A stretch of DNA of 9,009 bases from UBA4744 sp035282865 (GCA_035282865.1 DATEVB010000051.1:1-9009), one strand, 5' to 3'; shown: positions 1 to 5,919, numbered from the stretch's first letter. The notes: a model not told the origin generated them from the letters alone. A program made the numbers and translations.

Positions 1-262
1 CCGGCAACTCGCGGATCTTCATGCTCAGCAGCTCTGAATAATTCTGCAATCCCACGAACTGCGGTTCCCGGGCACTGGCAAATGCCCGGTCGGTGAAGCT
101 GGCGTAAAACACCGAACCCAACGGGTAGAAGGCGATGAGAATCAAGATCAGGAGCGTCGGTAGGAGGAGCCAGTACGCCAAGCGCTGTTCCTGCTTGAGG
201 AGGTTGCCGCCCCGTACCTTCTTGGTCCGGGCCTCCTCATCCGGTTCGGTAGCAACAGCCAT
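1..262 (-). CDS. Sugar ABC transporter permease, MalF/UgpA type (N-terminal part, runs off the window)
   Basis: Reading leftwards from an ATG at 262, the frame stays open to the window edge (87 codons). The visible protein begins with a charged cytoplasmic stretch rich in Glu, Lys and Arg (about residues 1-28). A hydrophobic segment follows (about 30-50, WLLLPTLLILILIAFYPLG), then SVFYASFTDR and a FVGLQNY motif at about 72-78. The first helix with its Pro-Tyr-Pro-like end, then S-F-T and F-V-G-x-x-N-Y, is typical of the first permease of carbohydrate ABC importers (MalF/UgpA/SugA group). Such a protein spans the membrane and forms the channel with a second permease, fed by the lipoprotein encoded just upstream. 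The binding-protein gene ends 107 bp before this start. No strong ribosome site is visible before the ATG. The substrate cannot be told from this fragment, and the second permease and ATPase would be expected beyond the edge. Confidence 0.88.
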   Translation of the reverse strand, partial: MAVATEPDEEARTKKVRGGNLLKQEQRLAYWLLLPTLLILILIAFYPLGSVFYASFTDRAFASAREPQFVGLQNYSELLSMKIRELP

Positions 263-317
263 GGCGAATTCGATTCAAGCACATCATGGATGGCGATGTC
301 GATCGTCGAAACGAAGA

Positions 318-343
318 AGAGAGGGGCCCGCAGGCCCCTCTCT
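318..343 (-). terminator. Hairpin between binding-protein and permease genes, probable partial terminator
   Basis: A perfect 11-bp stem (arms 318-328 and 333-343, core GAGAGGGGCC) closes on a 4-nt CGCA loop. On the minus-strand transcript it is followed by a pyrimidine-rich tail, UCUUCGUUU, which is U-rich but interrupted. It starts 27 nt after the stop of the sugar-binding lipoprotein gene and lies 56 nt before the permease start. In many sugar ABC operons such a hairpin lets the binding protein be made in excess over the permeases, by partial termination and by protecting the 3' end of the upstream message. That role here is inferred from position and shape. Confidence 0.75.
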
Positions 344-369
344 CTGTATCTCGTCGGTCCGTTGATGCC

Positions 370-1746
370 TTAGCCGGTCGGGAAGCCGAGCAGATCTTCG
401 AGATCCAGCTCCAGTTCCTCGAAGGCCGTGGCGGCGTCATTGTCGCCGGTGAGCACACTGTGCACAGCACCGAAGAACAGCGACGACGCATCACTGTACT
501 GCGGGGCAGTCACCGTCGACGGACGCGCCACTGCACTGGTGAACACGTCGAACAGCGAGCCGAAGAACGGTGCAGCTGCCAACACATCCGGATCGGAGTA
601 GAGGGCCTCGATCGTCGGATTGAAAGAACCATCGATCGCCCGGATCTTCTGCTCGTCGTACGAAGCCAGGAAGAACGCCAGATTGGCGGCTTCTGCAGGG
701 TGCTCCGAGTACTTCGACACTGCCAGCTGCCATCCACCAAGGGTGGCGGCTCCGCTTCCGGACTTGCCGGCCGGCAGAGGTGACACATCGAACAGGTCCT
801 TGATCACCGAGTCGTCGGCCTGACCGAGCGAGTAGGCGTAAGGCCAGTTGCGCATGAAGGCCGCGTTACCGGCCTGCCAAACGCCACGGGCGTCCTCCTC
901 GCCATAATTGGTCACGCCTGCCGGCGAGATCGTGCCAATCCATCCGGCCGCCTGATCGACGATCTCAATGGCATTGGCGTTGTTGATGGTGATGACCCCG
1001 TCCGGGCTCACGATCTCACCGCCGTCGTTCGACTTGATCCACTCGAGCGCGTCGCAGGTCAACCCTTCGTACGCGTTGCCCTGCCAGACATACCCGACGA
1101 AGTCCTGGTTACCATCGGCTCGCTCGCCATCCTGGATGGTCTGAGCGGCTACTTCCAGCTCTTCCCAGGTAGTGGGCGGGTCGAGACTGTACTTGTCGAG
1201 CAAATCCGTCCGGAAGTAGAGCAAACCGGCATCCGTGAACCACGGAATACCGACCAGCTTCCCATCGACGGTATTGTTCTGGACAATCGCCGGGAAGTGC
1301 TCAGCAGCAGCCTCGGCGCCGCCGTACTCGTTCAGGTCGACGAAATGCGTCGCGAGGTCGCCCGGCCAGATCACATCGATCTGGAACACGTCGCCCTCAG
1401 GCGATTGCGCCTCGAACAGCTGCAGGTACGTACCGAGCCGGTCCTCGACGAAGTCGGGAGTATCGATCACCTCGACGGTGATCCCCGGGTTAGCGTCCAT
1501 GAACCGTTGCGCTGATGCCTTGGTCAGTTCCAGCTCCTGGCCGACGTTGCCGGCGAACACCCGCAGTGTGATTTCCTCCATCGGCTCGCCGGACGTCGTG
1601 GTCGTTGTCTCTGCACCGTCACCAGCGGTGGTCGTCGTTGCGCCGTCTCCCGCGGTGGTTGTTGTACCGGCATCACCGTCCCCACACGCAGCCGCGATCA
1701 GGGCCAGCGCCACAAACAAGACGATCAGAAATCTGTTTCTCTTCAT
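370..1746 (-). CDS. Sugar ABC transporter substrate-binding lipoprotein, trehalose/maltose-type family 1
   Basis: The 458-residue protein starts at the ATG at 1746. A longer frame from 1803 would add 19 residues, but the signal peptide begins at 1746, where an AGGAAGG ribosome site (1750-1756) fits. Residues 1-21 form a lipoprotein signal: MKRNR, a hydrophobic core, and LIAAAC with Cys21 as the lipidated residue. A flexible linker of Thr runs and AGDG blocks follows (28-51). The rest looks like an SBP_bac_1 fold: LRVFAGN at the start, GIPWFTDAGLLYFRTDLL (167-184), WEELEVAAQTI, FMRNWPYAY (297-305) and a C-terminal ARPSTVTAPQY region (407-417). The RNWPYAY and ARPSTVT stretches resemble the trehalose/maltose/alpha-glucoside binders (LpqY/TMBP relatives). 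The protein would capture a di- or oligosaccharide outside the membrane and pass it to the permease encoded next. A LacI-type operator lies just upstream, so sugar-induced expression is likely. The exact sugar is inference. Confidence 0.9.
   Translation of the reverse strand: MKRNRFLIVLFVALALIAAACGDGDAGTTTTAGDGATTTTAGDGAETTTTTSGEPMEEITLRVFAGNVGQELELTKASAQRFMDANPGITVEVIDTPDFVEDRLGTYLQLFEAQSPEGDVFQIDVIWPGDLATHFVDLNEYGGAEAAAEHFPAIVQNNTVDGKLVGIPWFTDAGLLYFRTDLLDKYSLDPPTTWEELEVAAQTIQDGERADGNQDFVGYVWQGNAYEGLTCDALEWIKSNDGGEIVSPDGVITINNANAIEIVDQAAGWIGTISPAGVTNYGEEDARGVWQAGNAAFMRNWPYAYSLGQADDSVIKDLFDVSPLPAGKSGSGAATLGGWQLAVSKYSEHPAEAANLAFFLASYDEQKIRAIDGSFNPTIEALYSDPDVLAAAPFFGSLFDVFTSAVARPSTVTAPQYSDASSLFFGAVHSVLTGDNDAATAFEELELDLEDLLGFPTG
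1594..1665 (-). repeat. In-frame Thr-rich repeat coding for the lipoprotein linker
   Basis: Residues 28-51 of the binding protein are built from a 9-residue unit: TTTTAGDGA, TTTTAGDGA, then a degenerate ETTTTT. The underlying DNA repeats at 27-nt spacing, but with synonymous changes (the Thr codons vary), so the array is not a fresh duplication. It sits directly behind the lipidated Cys21 and would act as a flexible, possibly glycosylated, tether between membrane and sugar-binding domain. Such Thr-rich tethers are common in actinobacterial lipoproteins. Glycosylation is speculation. Confidence 0.7.
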
Positions 1747-1761
1747 ATCCCTTCCTCTCTG

Positions 1762-1775
1762 TGGAATCGCTTCCA
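1762..1775. promoter_or_regulatory. LacI-family operator before the sugar-binding protein gene
   Basis: The 14-mer TGGAATCGCTTCCA has 5-bp inverted half-sites TGGAA/TTCCA, with one more G/C pair on each side (1761 and 1776). It contains the central CG and fits the general LacI-family pattern TGNNANCGNTNNCA at every fixed position. It ends 15 bp before the ATG of the binding-protein gene. A second copy with the same half-sites and the same 4-bp centre length lies before the lacI-type gene. The placement suggests repression of the transporter genes by the adjacent regulator. The promoter it blocks is not clear. A TAGATT at 1820-1825 on the minus strand is a possible -10, but no good -35 goes with it. 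Confidence 0.78.
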
Positions 1776-1779
1776 CTCT

Positions 1780-1804
1780 TGTGGGTCGACAAGGTCGACC
1801 CACA
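1780..1804. repeat. Perfect 11-bp inverted repeat between the repressor and binding-protein genes
   Basis: The arms TGTGGGTCGAC (1780-1790) and GTCGACCCACA (1794-1804) are exact inverted copies around a 3-bp AAG centre. Each arm ends in the palindrome GTCGAC. It lies 9 bp after the repressor stop codon and 3 bp from the extended LacI-type operator. On the minus-strand transcript it would fold into a very stable hairpin, but no U-run follows, so it is not a standard intrinsic terminator. It could be a U-less terminator or 3'-end stabiliser for the repressor message, part of the 5' leader of the binding-protein message, or the site of a second DNA-binding protein. Confidence 0.65.
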
Positions 1805-1812
1805 CACCAACC

Positions 1813-2841
1813 TTACTCCAATCTATGCCGAGAAGGCACTCCGGTTTGTCGCTCGAGGGGCGGGGCCGTCGAGTTTCTCACCTTGACCTCGGTCTCGAGT
1901 CTCTCTTCGGAGACCTCCATTGATGAACCTGCCAGGAGGTCGAGCAGTCGGCGGGCTGCCAGGCGTCCCGACAATTCCAGTGGTTGATGGACGGTTGTGA
2001 GGCCGACGTAGGCGGCCACTTCGATGTCGTCGAAACCGATCACCGAGAGGTCGTCGGGAACCTGCATTCCGGCCCTCCGCACCGCCTCCAGGACGCCGAG
2101 CGCCTGCACGTCTGAGGCAGCGAAGACGGCGGTCGGGCGATCGGGCAGATCGAGCAGGACCCGCGTCATCCGGTGGGCGTTGTCCCGACCGTGCGCGCCT
2201 CGCTGGATGTACTCGTCGGGCACCTCGATCTCCGCCTCCTGCAGCGCCAGTTCGAATCCCCGGCGACGGTCGGAGCTGGAGGTGAACCCATGCGGAGAAT
2301 CCTCCAGGTCGCCGACGAATCCGATTCTCCGGTGACCCAACCCCAGCAGATATCGGGTGGCGAGCCAGCCCCCCCTAACATTGTCGACGAAAAGCGACGG
2401 CGCCCCGGCCACTCGCACATCGAGGAACACGACCGGTTGTGCCCATTGGTGTGCGGTGACTCCGGGGTGAAGTGATACGACAATGGCACCATCCGTCTGG
2501 TCCCCGGCGGCAATCGACCGGAATGCCCTATTCCGCTGCTCCGAGTTCTCGACGTTGAGCAGCATGAATCGGTACTCGGTGTCTTTGATGACCGCCTCGA
2601 TCCCGCGCAAGCGCTCAACGACGGAGGCGGTGGTGAAGTACGGAGCGACCACGCCGATCGTGCTGGTTTTCCCCAGGGAGAGTCCACGGGCCAGTGAACT
2701 CGGCCGGTATCCCAGCTCGGCGATGACCTCCAGTACCCGTCGGCGGGTCGCATCGGCTACCAACGGGCTGTCGTTGAGCACCCGAGAGACTGTGCCGACT
2801 CCAACACCGGCCCGGGTCGCTACGTCGAAGATGGTCGCCAC
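1813..2841 (-). CDS. LacI-family transcriptional repressor of the sugar transporter
   Basis: This 342-residue protein is of the usual LacI/GalR length. Residues 1-46 are the helix-turn-helix headpiece: IFDVATRAGV, recognition helix GVGTVSRVLN (14-23), and ATRRRVLEVIAELGYRP. A hinge helix SSLARGLSLG (48-57) follows. The rest is a periplasmic-binding-protein-like ligand domain with TIGVVAPY (61-68), GLGHRRIGFVGD (167-178), AVFAASDVQALGVL (238-251), DDLSVIGFDD (263-272) and VHQPLELSGRLAARRLLDLL (284-303), ending near VRNSTAPP. Val15-Gly16 sit where LacI has Tyr17-Gln18, which set operator choice. The start is GTG at 2841, fixed by an AGGAGG site 10 nt upstream and by the family N-terminus. The binding-protein gene follows on the same strand after 66 bp. 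Identical operator half-sites before both genes suggest that it represses itself and the transporter until a sugar or sugar phosphate binds. The inducer is unknown. Confidence 0.93.
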   Translation of the reverse strand: MATIFDVATRAGVGVGTVSRVLNDSPLVADATRRRVLEVIAELGYRPSSLARGLSLGKTSTIGVVAPYFTTASVVERLRGIEAVIKDTEYRFMLLNVENSEQRNRAFRSIAAGDQTDGAIVVSLHPGVTAHQWAQPVVFLDVRVAGAPSLFVDNVRGGWLATRYLLGLGHRRIGFVGDLEDSPHGFTSSSDRRRGFELALQEAEIEVPDEYIQRGAHGRDNAHRMTRVLLDLPDRPTAVFAASDVQALGVLEAVRRAGMQVPDDLSVIGFDDIEVAAYVGLTTVHQPLELSGRLAARRLLDLLAGSSMEVSEERLETEVKVRNSTAPPLERQTGVPSRHRLE

Positions 2842-2851
2842 CGAGGACCCA

Positions 2852-2857
2852 CCTCCT
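2852..2857 (-). promoter_or_regulatory. Ribosome binding site that fixes the GTG start of the repressor gene
   Basis: AGGAGG on the minus strand is a full match to the anti-16S core, 10 nt before the GTG at 2841. The spacing is a little long but workable. No in-frame ATG lies nearby, so this site supports the GTG start. Confidence 0.75.
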
Positions 2858-2861
2858 CAGG

Positions 2862-2890
2862 CGTATCAGAGGCACTGGAAAGGCTTCCAA
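2862..2890 (-). promoter_or_regulatory. Candidate promoter of the repressor gene, overlapped by its operator
   Basis: On the minus strand, TTGGAA (2885-2890) and GATACG (2862-2867) are separated by exactly 17 bp, giving a plausible though imperfect -35/-10 pair. The predicted start of transcription falls about 13-16 nt before the gene, just upstream of or overlapping the ribosome site. The -35 overlaps one half-site of the operator at 2876-2889, which would let a bound repressor exclude RNA polymerase. The -10 matches the consensus at only three of six positions. Confidence 0.4.
2876..2889. promoter_or_regulatory. Second LacI-family operator, before the repressor gene
   Basis: TGGAAAGGCTTCCA carries the same TGGAA/TTCCA inverted half-sites and 4-bp centre as the site before the binding-protein gene. 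Read on the minus strand the two sites are TGGAAGCCTTTCCA and TGGAAGCGATTCCA, sharing 12 of 14 bases. This copy lacks the central CG of most LacI-family sites, which may weaken binding. It lies 34 bp upstream of the GTG start, overlapping the best -35 candidate, and fits autorepression. Confidence 0.75.
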
Positions 2891-2919
2891 GTGTTGACAG
2901 GACGGTACCAGGGCAGTCA

Positions 2920-2940
2920 CCCGGCAGGCAAACAGCCGGG
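2920..2940 (-). terminator. Weak hairpin downstream of glyS, possible terminator without U-run
   Basis: A 6-bp all-G/C stem (CCCGGC at 2920-2925 with GCCGGG at 2935-2940) closes on a 9-nt loop. It lies about 133 nt past the glyS stop and just before the repressor promoter. No U-tract follows on the minus strand. It is the only reasonable hairpin between the housekeeping block and the sugar locus, so some role in separating the two units is possible but weakly supported. Confidence 0.25.
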
Positions 2941-2942
2941 AA

Positions 2943-2984
2943 GTGGAAGGCGGGATGCGGAAGGCGGGAGGTGGAGCGCGGACG
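2943..2984. repeat. Degenerate 7-bp tandem array (GCGGAAG-like), glyS-lacI spacer
   Basis: Six consecutive heptamers can be read without gaps: gtggaag, gcgggat, gcggaag, gcgggag, gtggagc, gcggacg. They share G at position 1 and GG at positions 3-4, and purines dominate positions 5-7 except in the last two units. The first two 14-bp blocks (2943-2956 and 2957-2970) match at 12 of 14 positions. No reading frame of interest covers it. This is one of several arrays with the same period in the spacers of this window. Confidence 0.55.
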
Positions 2985-3051
2985 GTTACGGCAGCCGGCA
3001 GGGCCTGCCACTAACTACAGGCGCAGACCGCCAACTGCCAACGATGAGCTT

Positions 3052-3079
3052 CGACCCTCGAACTTCCTACTTCCTACGG
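3052..3079. repeat. 7-bp tandem array overlapping the glyS stop codon
   Basis: In phase, cgaccct, cgaactt, cctactt and cctacgg follow one another. The exact heptamer acttcct is directly repeated at 3062-3068 and 3069-3075. The last units run over the glyS stop codon (3074-3076), so the final bases of the gene and the spacer repeat share sequence. Confidence 0.5.
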
Positions 3080-4390
3080 CAGCCTGTCCGCCAGGTACGT
3101 CACCAGGTTCCCGATTGGAATCCGTTCCTGCTCCATCGTGTCGCGGTCCCGAACGGTCACCGCCCGATCCTCGAGCGAGTCGAAGTCGAACGTGACTGCA
3201 TACGGTGTTCCGATTTCGTCCTGGCGCCGGTAGCGGCGGCCGATCGACTGGGTGACGTCGAAATCGAGCAGGTAATGGGGACGGAGAAGATCGGCCACAT
3301 GCTCCGCCTCGCCCACCAGCTCCGGCTTCTTGGACAGCGGCAACACGGCCACCTTGAACGGTGCCAGCTTGGGATGGATCTTGAGAACCACTCGGGTTTC
3401 GCCCCGTACCTCTTCCTCGTGGTAGGCGTCCATCAAGAAAGCGAAGGTGGTGCGCGTCGCCCCGGCTGCCGGTTCGACGACATAGGGGAAGAAGCGCTCC
3501 TCCGACTCGTCGTCGAAGTACGACAGATCAGTGCCGCTGTGTTCGGTGTGGGCTTTCAAGTCGTAGTCGGTGCGGTTGGCGATACCCTCCAGTTCGTCCC
3601 AACCCCACGGATAGCGGTACTCGACATCCGAGCACGCCGCGGCGTAATGGGCCAGTTCATCGTGCCCATGGGGGCGAATCCGCAGGTTATCCTCAGACAT
3701 TCCGAGGTCGAGGTACCACCGGTAACGCTCGTGAACCCAATAGTCGTACCACTCCTCGGCTTGATCGGGCCGGCAGAAGAACTCCATCTCCATCTGCTCG
3801 AACTCGCGCGTCCTGAACACGAACTGCCCCGGAGTGATCTCGTTGCGAAATGATTTGCCCATCTGCGCAATCCCGAACGGCAACTTCTTTCTGGCCACCC
3901 GGCGGACATTTTCGTAGTTGATGAAGATCCCCTGGGCGGTCTCCGGCCGTAGGTACACAAGACCCGTCTCGTCGTCGACCGGCCCCATATAAGTCTTGAA
4001 CATCAGATTGAACTGGCGGGGCTCGCCAAAAGTCTTCCGTTCGCCGCAGTTGGGGCACACGTCCTGATCGTCGAGCTTGTCCAACCGGTACCGGGCATTA
4101 CAGTTGGAGCACTGCACGAGCGGATCGGTGAAGGATGCCTCGTGCCCGGAAGCAACCCACACGTCGCGGGCCTGGAGGATGGCCGAATCGAGCCCGACGA
4201 TGTCGCCGCGCAGCTGCACCATCGAACGCCACCACTCACTCTTGACATTACGAAGCATCTCGACACCGAGCGGGCCGTAGTCGTAGGCGGACCGAAGGCC
4301 GCCGTAGATCTCCGAGGACGGGAACACGAAGCCACGCCGCTTGGAGAGGTTGACGATGGTGTCGATGGTGATAGTCATGGTGGCGCCCAT
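3074..4390 (-). CDS. glyS: Glycine--tRNA ligase, dimeric eukaryote-like class II type
   Basis: The 438-residue enzyme joins glycine to tRNA-Gly in the cytoplasm, using ATP. It is the single-chain alpha-2 form, not the alpha/beta form. Visible are IDTIVNLSKRRGFVFPSSEIYGG (9-31), YDYGPLGVEMLRN (36-48), a Cys4 zinc-type insert (Cys94, Cys97, Cys112, Cys115), RPETAQGIF (148-156), class II motif 2 FRNEITPGQFVFRTREFEQM (181-200), motif 3 around GATRTTFAFLMDAY (310-323, Arg313), and the C-terminal anticodon-binding domain from about 343 (APFKVAVLPLSK, then IGRRYRRQDEIGTP). Length is near that of actinobacterial homologues. The start is uncertain: ATG at 4390 or ATG at 4378 (MTITIDT). Neither has a clear ribosome site. 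It lies 82 bp after uppS on the same strand. No T-box leader fits in that gap. Confidence 0.97.
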   Translation of the reverse strand: MGATMTITIDTIVNLSKRRGFVFPSSEIYGGLRSAYDYGPLGVEMLRNVKSEWWRSMVQLRGDIVGLDSAILQARDVWVASGHEASFTDPLVQCSNCNARYRLDKLDDQDVCPNCGERKTFGEPRQFNLMFKTYMGPVDDETGLVYLRPETAQGIFINYENVRRVARKKLPFGIAQMGKSFRNEITPGQFVFRTREFEQMEMEFFCRPDQAEEWYDYWVHERYRWYLDLGMSEDNLRIRPHGHDELAHYAAACSDVEYRYPWGWDELEGIANRTDYDLKAHTEHSGTDLSYFDDESEERFFPYVVEPAAGATRTTFAFLMDAYHEEEVRGETRVVLKIHPKLAPFKVAVLPLSKKPELVGEAEHVADLLRPHYLLDFDVTQSIGRRYRRQDEIGTPYAVTFDFDSLEDRAVTVRDRDTMEQERIPIGNLVTYLADRLP

Positions 4391-4418
4391 CTGGTCGAAA
4401 GGTGGAGGGGCATGGTAG

Positions 4419-4453
4419 TTGGAAGTCTGGGGTGGGAGTTACGAAGTACGAAG
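4419..4453. repeat. 7-bp tandem array (TACGAAG) in the uppS-glyS spacer
   Basis: The heptamers ttggaag, tctgggg, tgggagt, tacgaag, tacgaag are in phase, and the last two are identical (4440-4446 and 4447-4453). An atggtag at 4412-4418 may be a further unit. The array fills much of the 82-bp gap between uppS and glyS, leaving little room for other signals. The exact TACGAAG pair is the clearest part, and the upstream units are degenerate. Confidence 0.5.
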
Positions 4454-4472
4454 CACGGCAGCCGTAGGTTGC

Positions 4473-5207
4473 CTAAGCCTTTCCGAACCGGCGTTTGCGC
4501 CGCTGGTACTCGGCGATGCACTCCGCGAGGTGCTCGGGAGTGAAATCGGGGAAGAGCACCTCGGGAAATACGAACTCGGCGTAGGCGGCCTGCCACAGCA
4601 GGAAATTGCTCAATCGGTGCTCCCCGGAAGTGCGAATGATGAGGTCGGCATCGGGCATCCCGGCAACGTAGAGATACGAGGAGACGGTCTCCAGGTCGAT
4701 GCCGTCCGGGTCGAGGCGGCCGGACAGAACGTCGACGGCGATGCGCCTGGCCGCATCGACGAGTTCGAGGTGGCTGCCGTAATTGAAGGCGAACACGAGA
4801 TGGAGCCGCTCGTTGCCGGCGGTCAGTTCCTCGGCCTCCCGCATCCTGACCTTGTTGAGTTCCGGGATCCTCGGATCCCGGAGGTCTCCCATGAAGTAGA
4901 TGCGTACCCCGTCGGCGTGCAGGTCATCGCGACGGCGCATCAACAGATCCTGATTGAAATGCATGAGGAAGGCGACCTCCTCCTCGGACCGCGTCCAGTT
5001 CTCGGTAGAGAACGTGTACACAGTCAACCACTCGATCCCCAGGTCGAGCGCGCCCTGAACGGCATCGAACAGTGCCTGCTCGCCGGCCGCGTGGCCGGCC
5101 GTCCTGGGCAGCCCCCGTCGTTCCGCCCATCGGCCGTTGCCGTCGAGGATGATCCCGACGTGGCGGGGCATCCGGTCCGGATCGAGGTTTCGGGAGAAGT
5201 CACTCAT
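4473..5207 (-). CDS. uppS: Isoprenyl transferase (undecaprenyl diphosphate synthase family)
   Basis: This 244-residue cytoplasmic/peripheral-membrane enzyme adds isopentenyl units in cis to an allylic diphosphate, making the polyprenyl carrier used for peptidoglycan and other wall glycans. The family motifs are intact: HVGIILDGNGRWA (16-28) with catalytic Asp22, RTAGHAAG (35-42), YTFSTENW (64-71), FAFNYG (139-144), and DADLIIRTSGEHRLSNFLLW (186-205), which carries the Arg and Ser residues that bind the isopentenyl diphosphate. Length is normal. It starts inside the end of recO (8-nt overlap ATGAGTGA, 5200-5207), so the two are probably translated together. Actinobacteria often have two cis-prenyl transferases of different chain length. 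The recO-linked position fits the long-chain carrier synthase, but product length cannot be read from the sequence. Confidence 0.95.
   Translation of the reverse strand: MSDFSRNLDPDRMPRHVGIILDGNGRWAERRGLPRTAGHAAGEQALFDAVQGALDLGIEWLTVYTFSTENWTRSEEEVAFLMHFNQDLLMRRRDDLHADGVRIYFMGDLRDPRIPELNKVRMREAEELTAGNERLHLVFAFNYGSHLELVDAARRIAVDVLSGRLDPDGIDLETVSSYLYVAGMPDADLIIRTSGEHRLSNFLLWQAAYAEFVFPEVLFPDFTPEHLAECIAEYQRRKRRFGKA
4861..4882. repeat. Perfect 10-bp inverted repeat inside uppS
   Basis: TCCGGGATCC (4861-4870) and GGATCCCGGA (4873-4882) are exact inverted copies around 2 bp. They encode the stretch LRDPRIPE, near residues 109-116 of the isoprenyl transferase. As RNA it could form a tight hairpin in mid-gene. 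It may be a by-product of the Arg-Asp-Pro-Arg-Ile-Pro codons. Confidence 0.6.
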
Positions 5208-5919
5208 CGAGGACCGCCAGGCTCGAAAGCCTCCGCTCGAGGTGATATTCGACGAACCGGCGGGCGATACCCATCGCCTCCCCGGAAAACTCCGGATCCG
5301 GTTCAGGGAGATCCCCCAGGTCGGCGCCGGCCAGAACCGCGAGATAGTCCGTCAATCCGGGGCGAAGACGTACTGCGCCTTCCGTCCGACAGTTGTCGCA
5401 CAACGCCCCCCCGGCGGCGAAACTGAACCTGAGCGACTCGGCATGCCTGCCGCAACTCGCACACGAATCCAGAGCGGGCGCCAAGCCGATCACCTCCGCG
5501 AGTTTGAGCAAGAAGGCCGTCACCAGGTCACGTGACGCCACCCCCCGGTTGAGCGCCCGCAAACCACGCTGCAGCAGCAGGAACAAGCGCAGCGAGGGCT
5601 CTTCCTCGCTGGCCACCGCATCGACGGCCTCAACCATGGTGCCGGCCGCCATGACCAGGTCGAGATCGTCGCGCACATGCGCAAAAGTCTCGATGACCGA
5701 CACCTGGGTGATGGTGGAGAGGTTCCGCCCTTCATACAGGACGAGGTCGACGTGTGTGAACGGCTCCAGGCGACCCCCGAAACGGCTCTTCGTCTTCCGG
5801 ATACCTTTGGCGACCGTTCGCAGCTTGCCGTGGTTGGGACTGAGAATGACGACAACCCGATCTGCCTCACCAAACGGAAAGCTGCGAAGCACGATCCCCT
5901 GGTCGCGGCGAATGGCCAT
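5200..5919 (-). CDS. recO: DNA repair protein RecO
   Basis: The 239-residue protein acts in the RecFOR pathway, binding single-stranded DNA and helping RecR load RecA on SSB-coated gaps. Residues 1-80 fit the N-terminal OB fold: GIVLRSFPFGEADRVVVILS (8-27), GKLRTVAKGIRKTKSRFGGRLEPF (31-54) and LSTITQVSVIE. A helical region follows, then a Cys4 zinc motif of the RecO family: Cys153-x2-Cys156 (SCASCGR) and Cys174-x2-Cys177 (LCDNCR). I chose the ATG at 5919 (MAIRRDQGIV) because family members start a few residues before this I-V-L-R segment. The frame stays open to an ATG at 5976, but those 19 extra residues begin MTHHHH, are not family-like, and come from the heptad repeat region. No clear ribosome site is seen. 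uppS overlaps the 3' end by 8 nt. Confidence 0.93.
   Translation of the reverse strand: MAIRRDQGIVLRSFPFGEADRVVVILSPNHGKLRTVAKGIRKTKSRFGGRLEPFTHVDLVLYEGRNLSTITQVSVIETFAHVRDDLDLVMAAGTMVEAVDAVASEEEPSLRLFLLLQRGLRALNRGVASRDLVTAFLLKLAEVIGLAPALDSCASCGRHAESLRFSFAAGGALCDNCRTEGAVRLRPGLTDYLAVLAGADLGDLPEPDPEFSGEAMGIARRFVEYHLERRLSSLAVLDE

Noticed and set aside
1747..1803. Longer start for the sugar-binding protein
   Set aside because: It would put 19 residues before a textbook lipoprotein signal and would encode them from the operator and the inverted repeat. The ATG at 1746 has a ribosome site.
1235..1987. Plus-strand frame (250 codons) opposite the sugar-binding protein
   Set aside because: It is rich in Ser/Pro/Val runs that mirror the Thr/Gly codons of the lipoprotein linker, and it crosses the operator region. 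It is a shadow of the real gene.
2894..2899. Perfect TTGACA on the plus strand
   Set aside because: No -10 is found 16-18 bp downstream, and there is no plus-strand gene for it to serve.
2483..3853. Long plus-strand frame (456 codons) opposite the repressor and glyS genes
   Set aside because: It lies antisense to two clearly recognised genes, crosses their spacer and heptad repeats, and its translation shows no family features. High GC opens such shadow frames.
4391..4472. Possible T-box or other leader before glyS
   Set aside because: The gap is just 82 bp, is partly heptad repeat, and has neither a T-box-like stem nor a terminator.
5082..5099. Inverted repeat GCCGGCC-4-GGCCGGC in uppS
   Set aside because: The arms are pure G/C and encode the conserved GHAAG segment. 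It is readily explained by codon choice in GC-rich DNA.
4419..5426. Long plus-strand frame (335 codons) opposite uppS and recO
   Set aside because: Antisense to two intact, motif-confirmed genes, with no recognisable domain.
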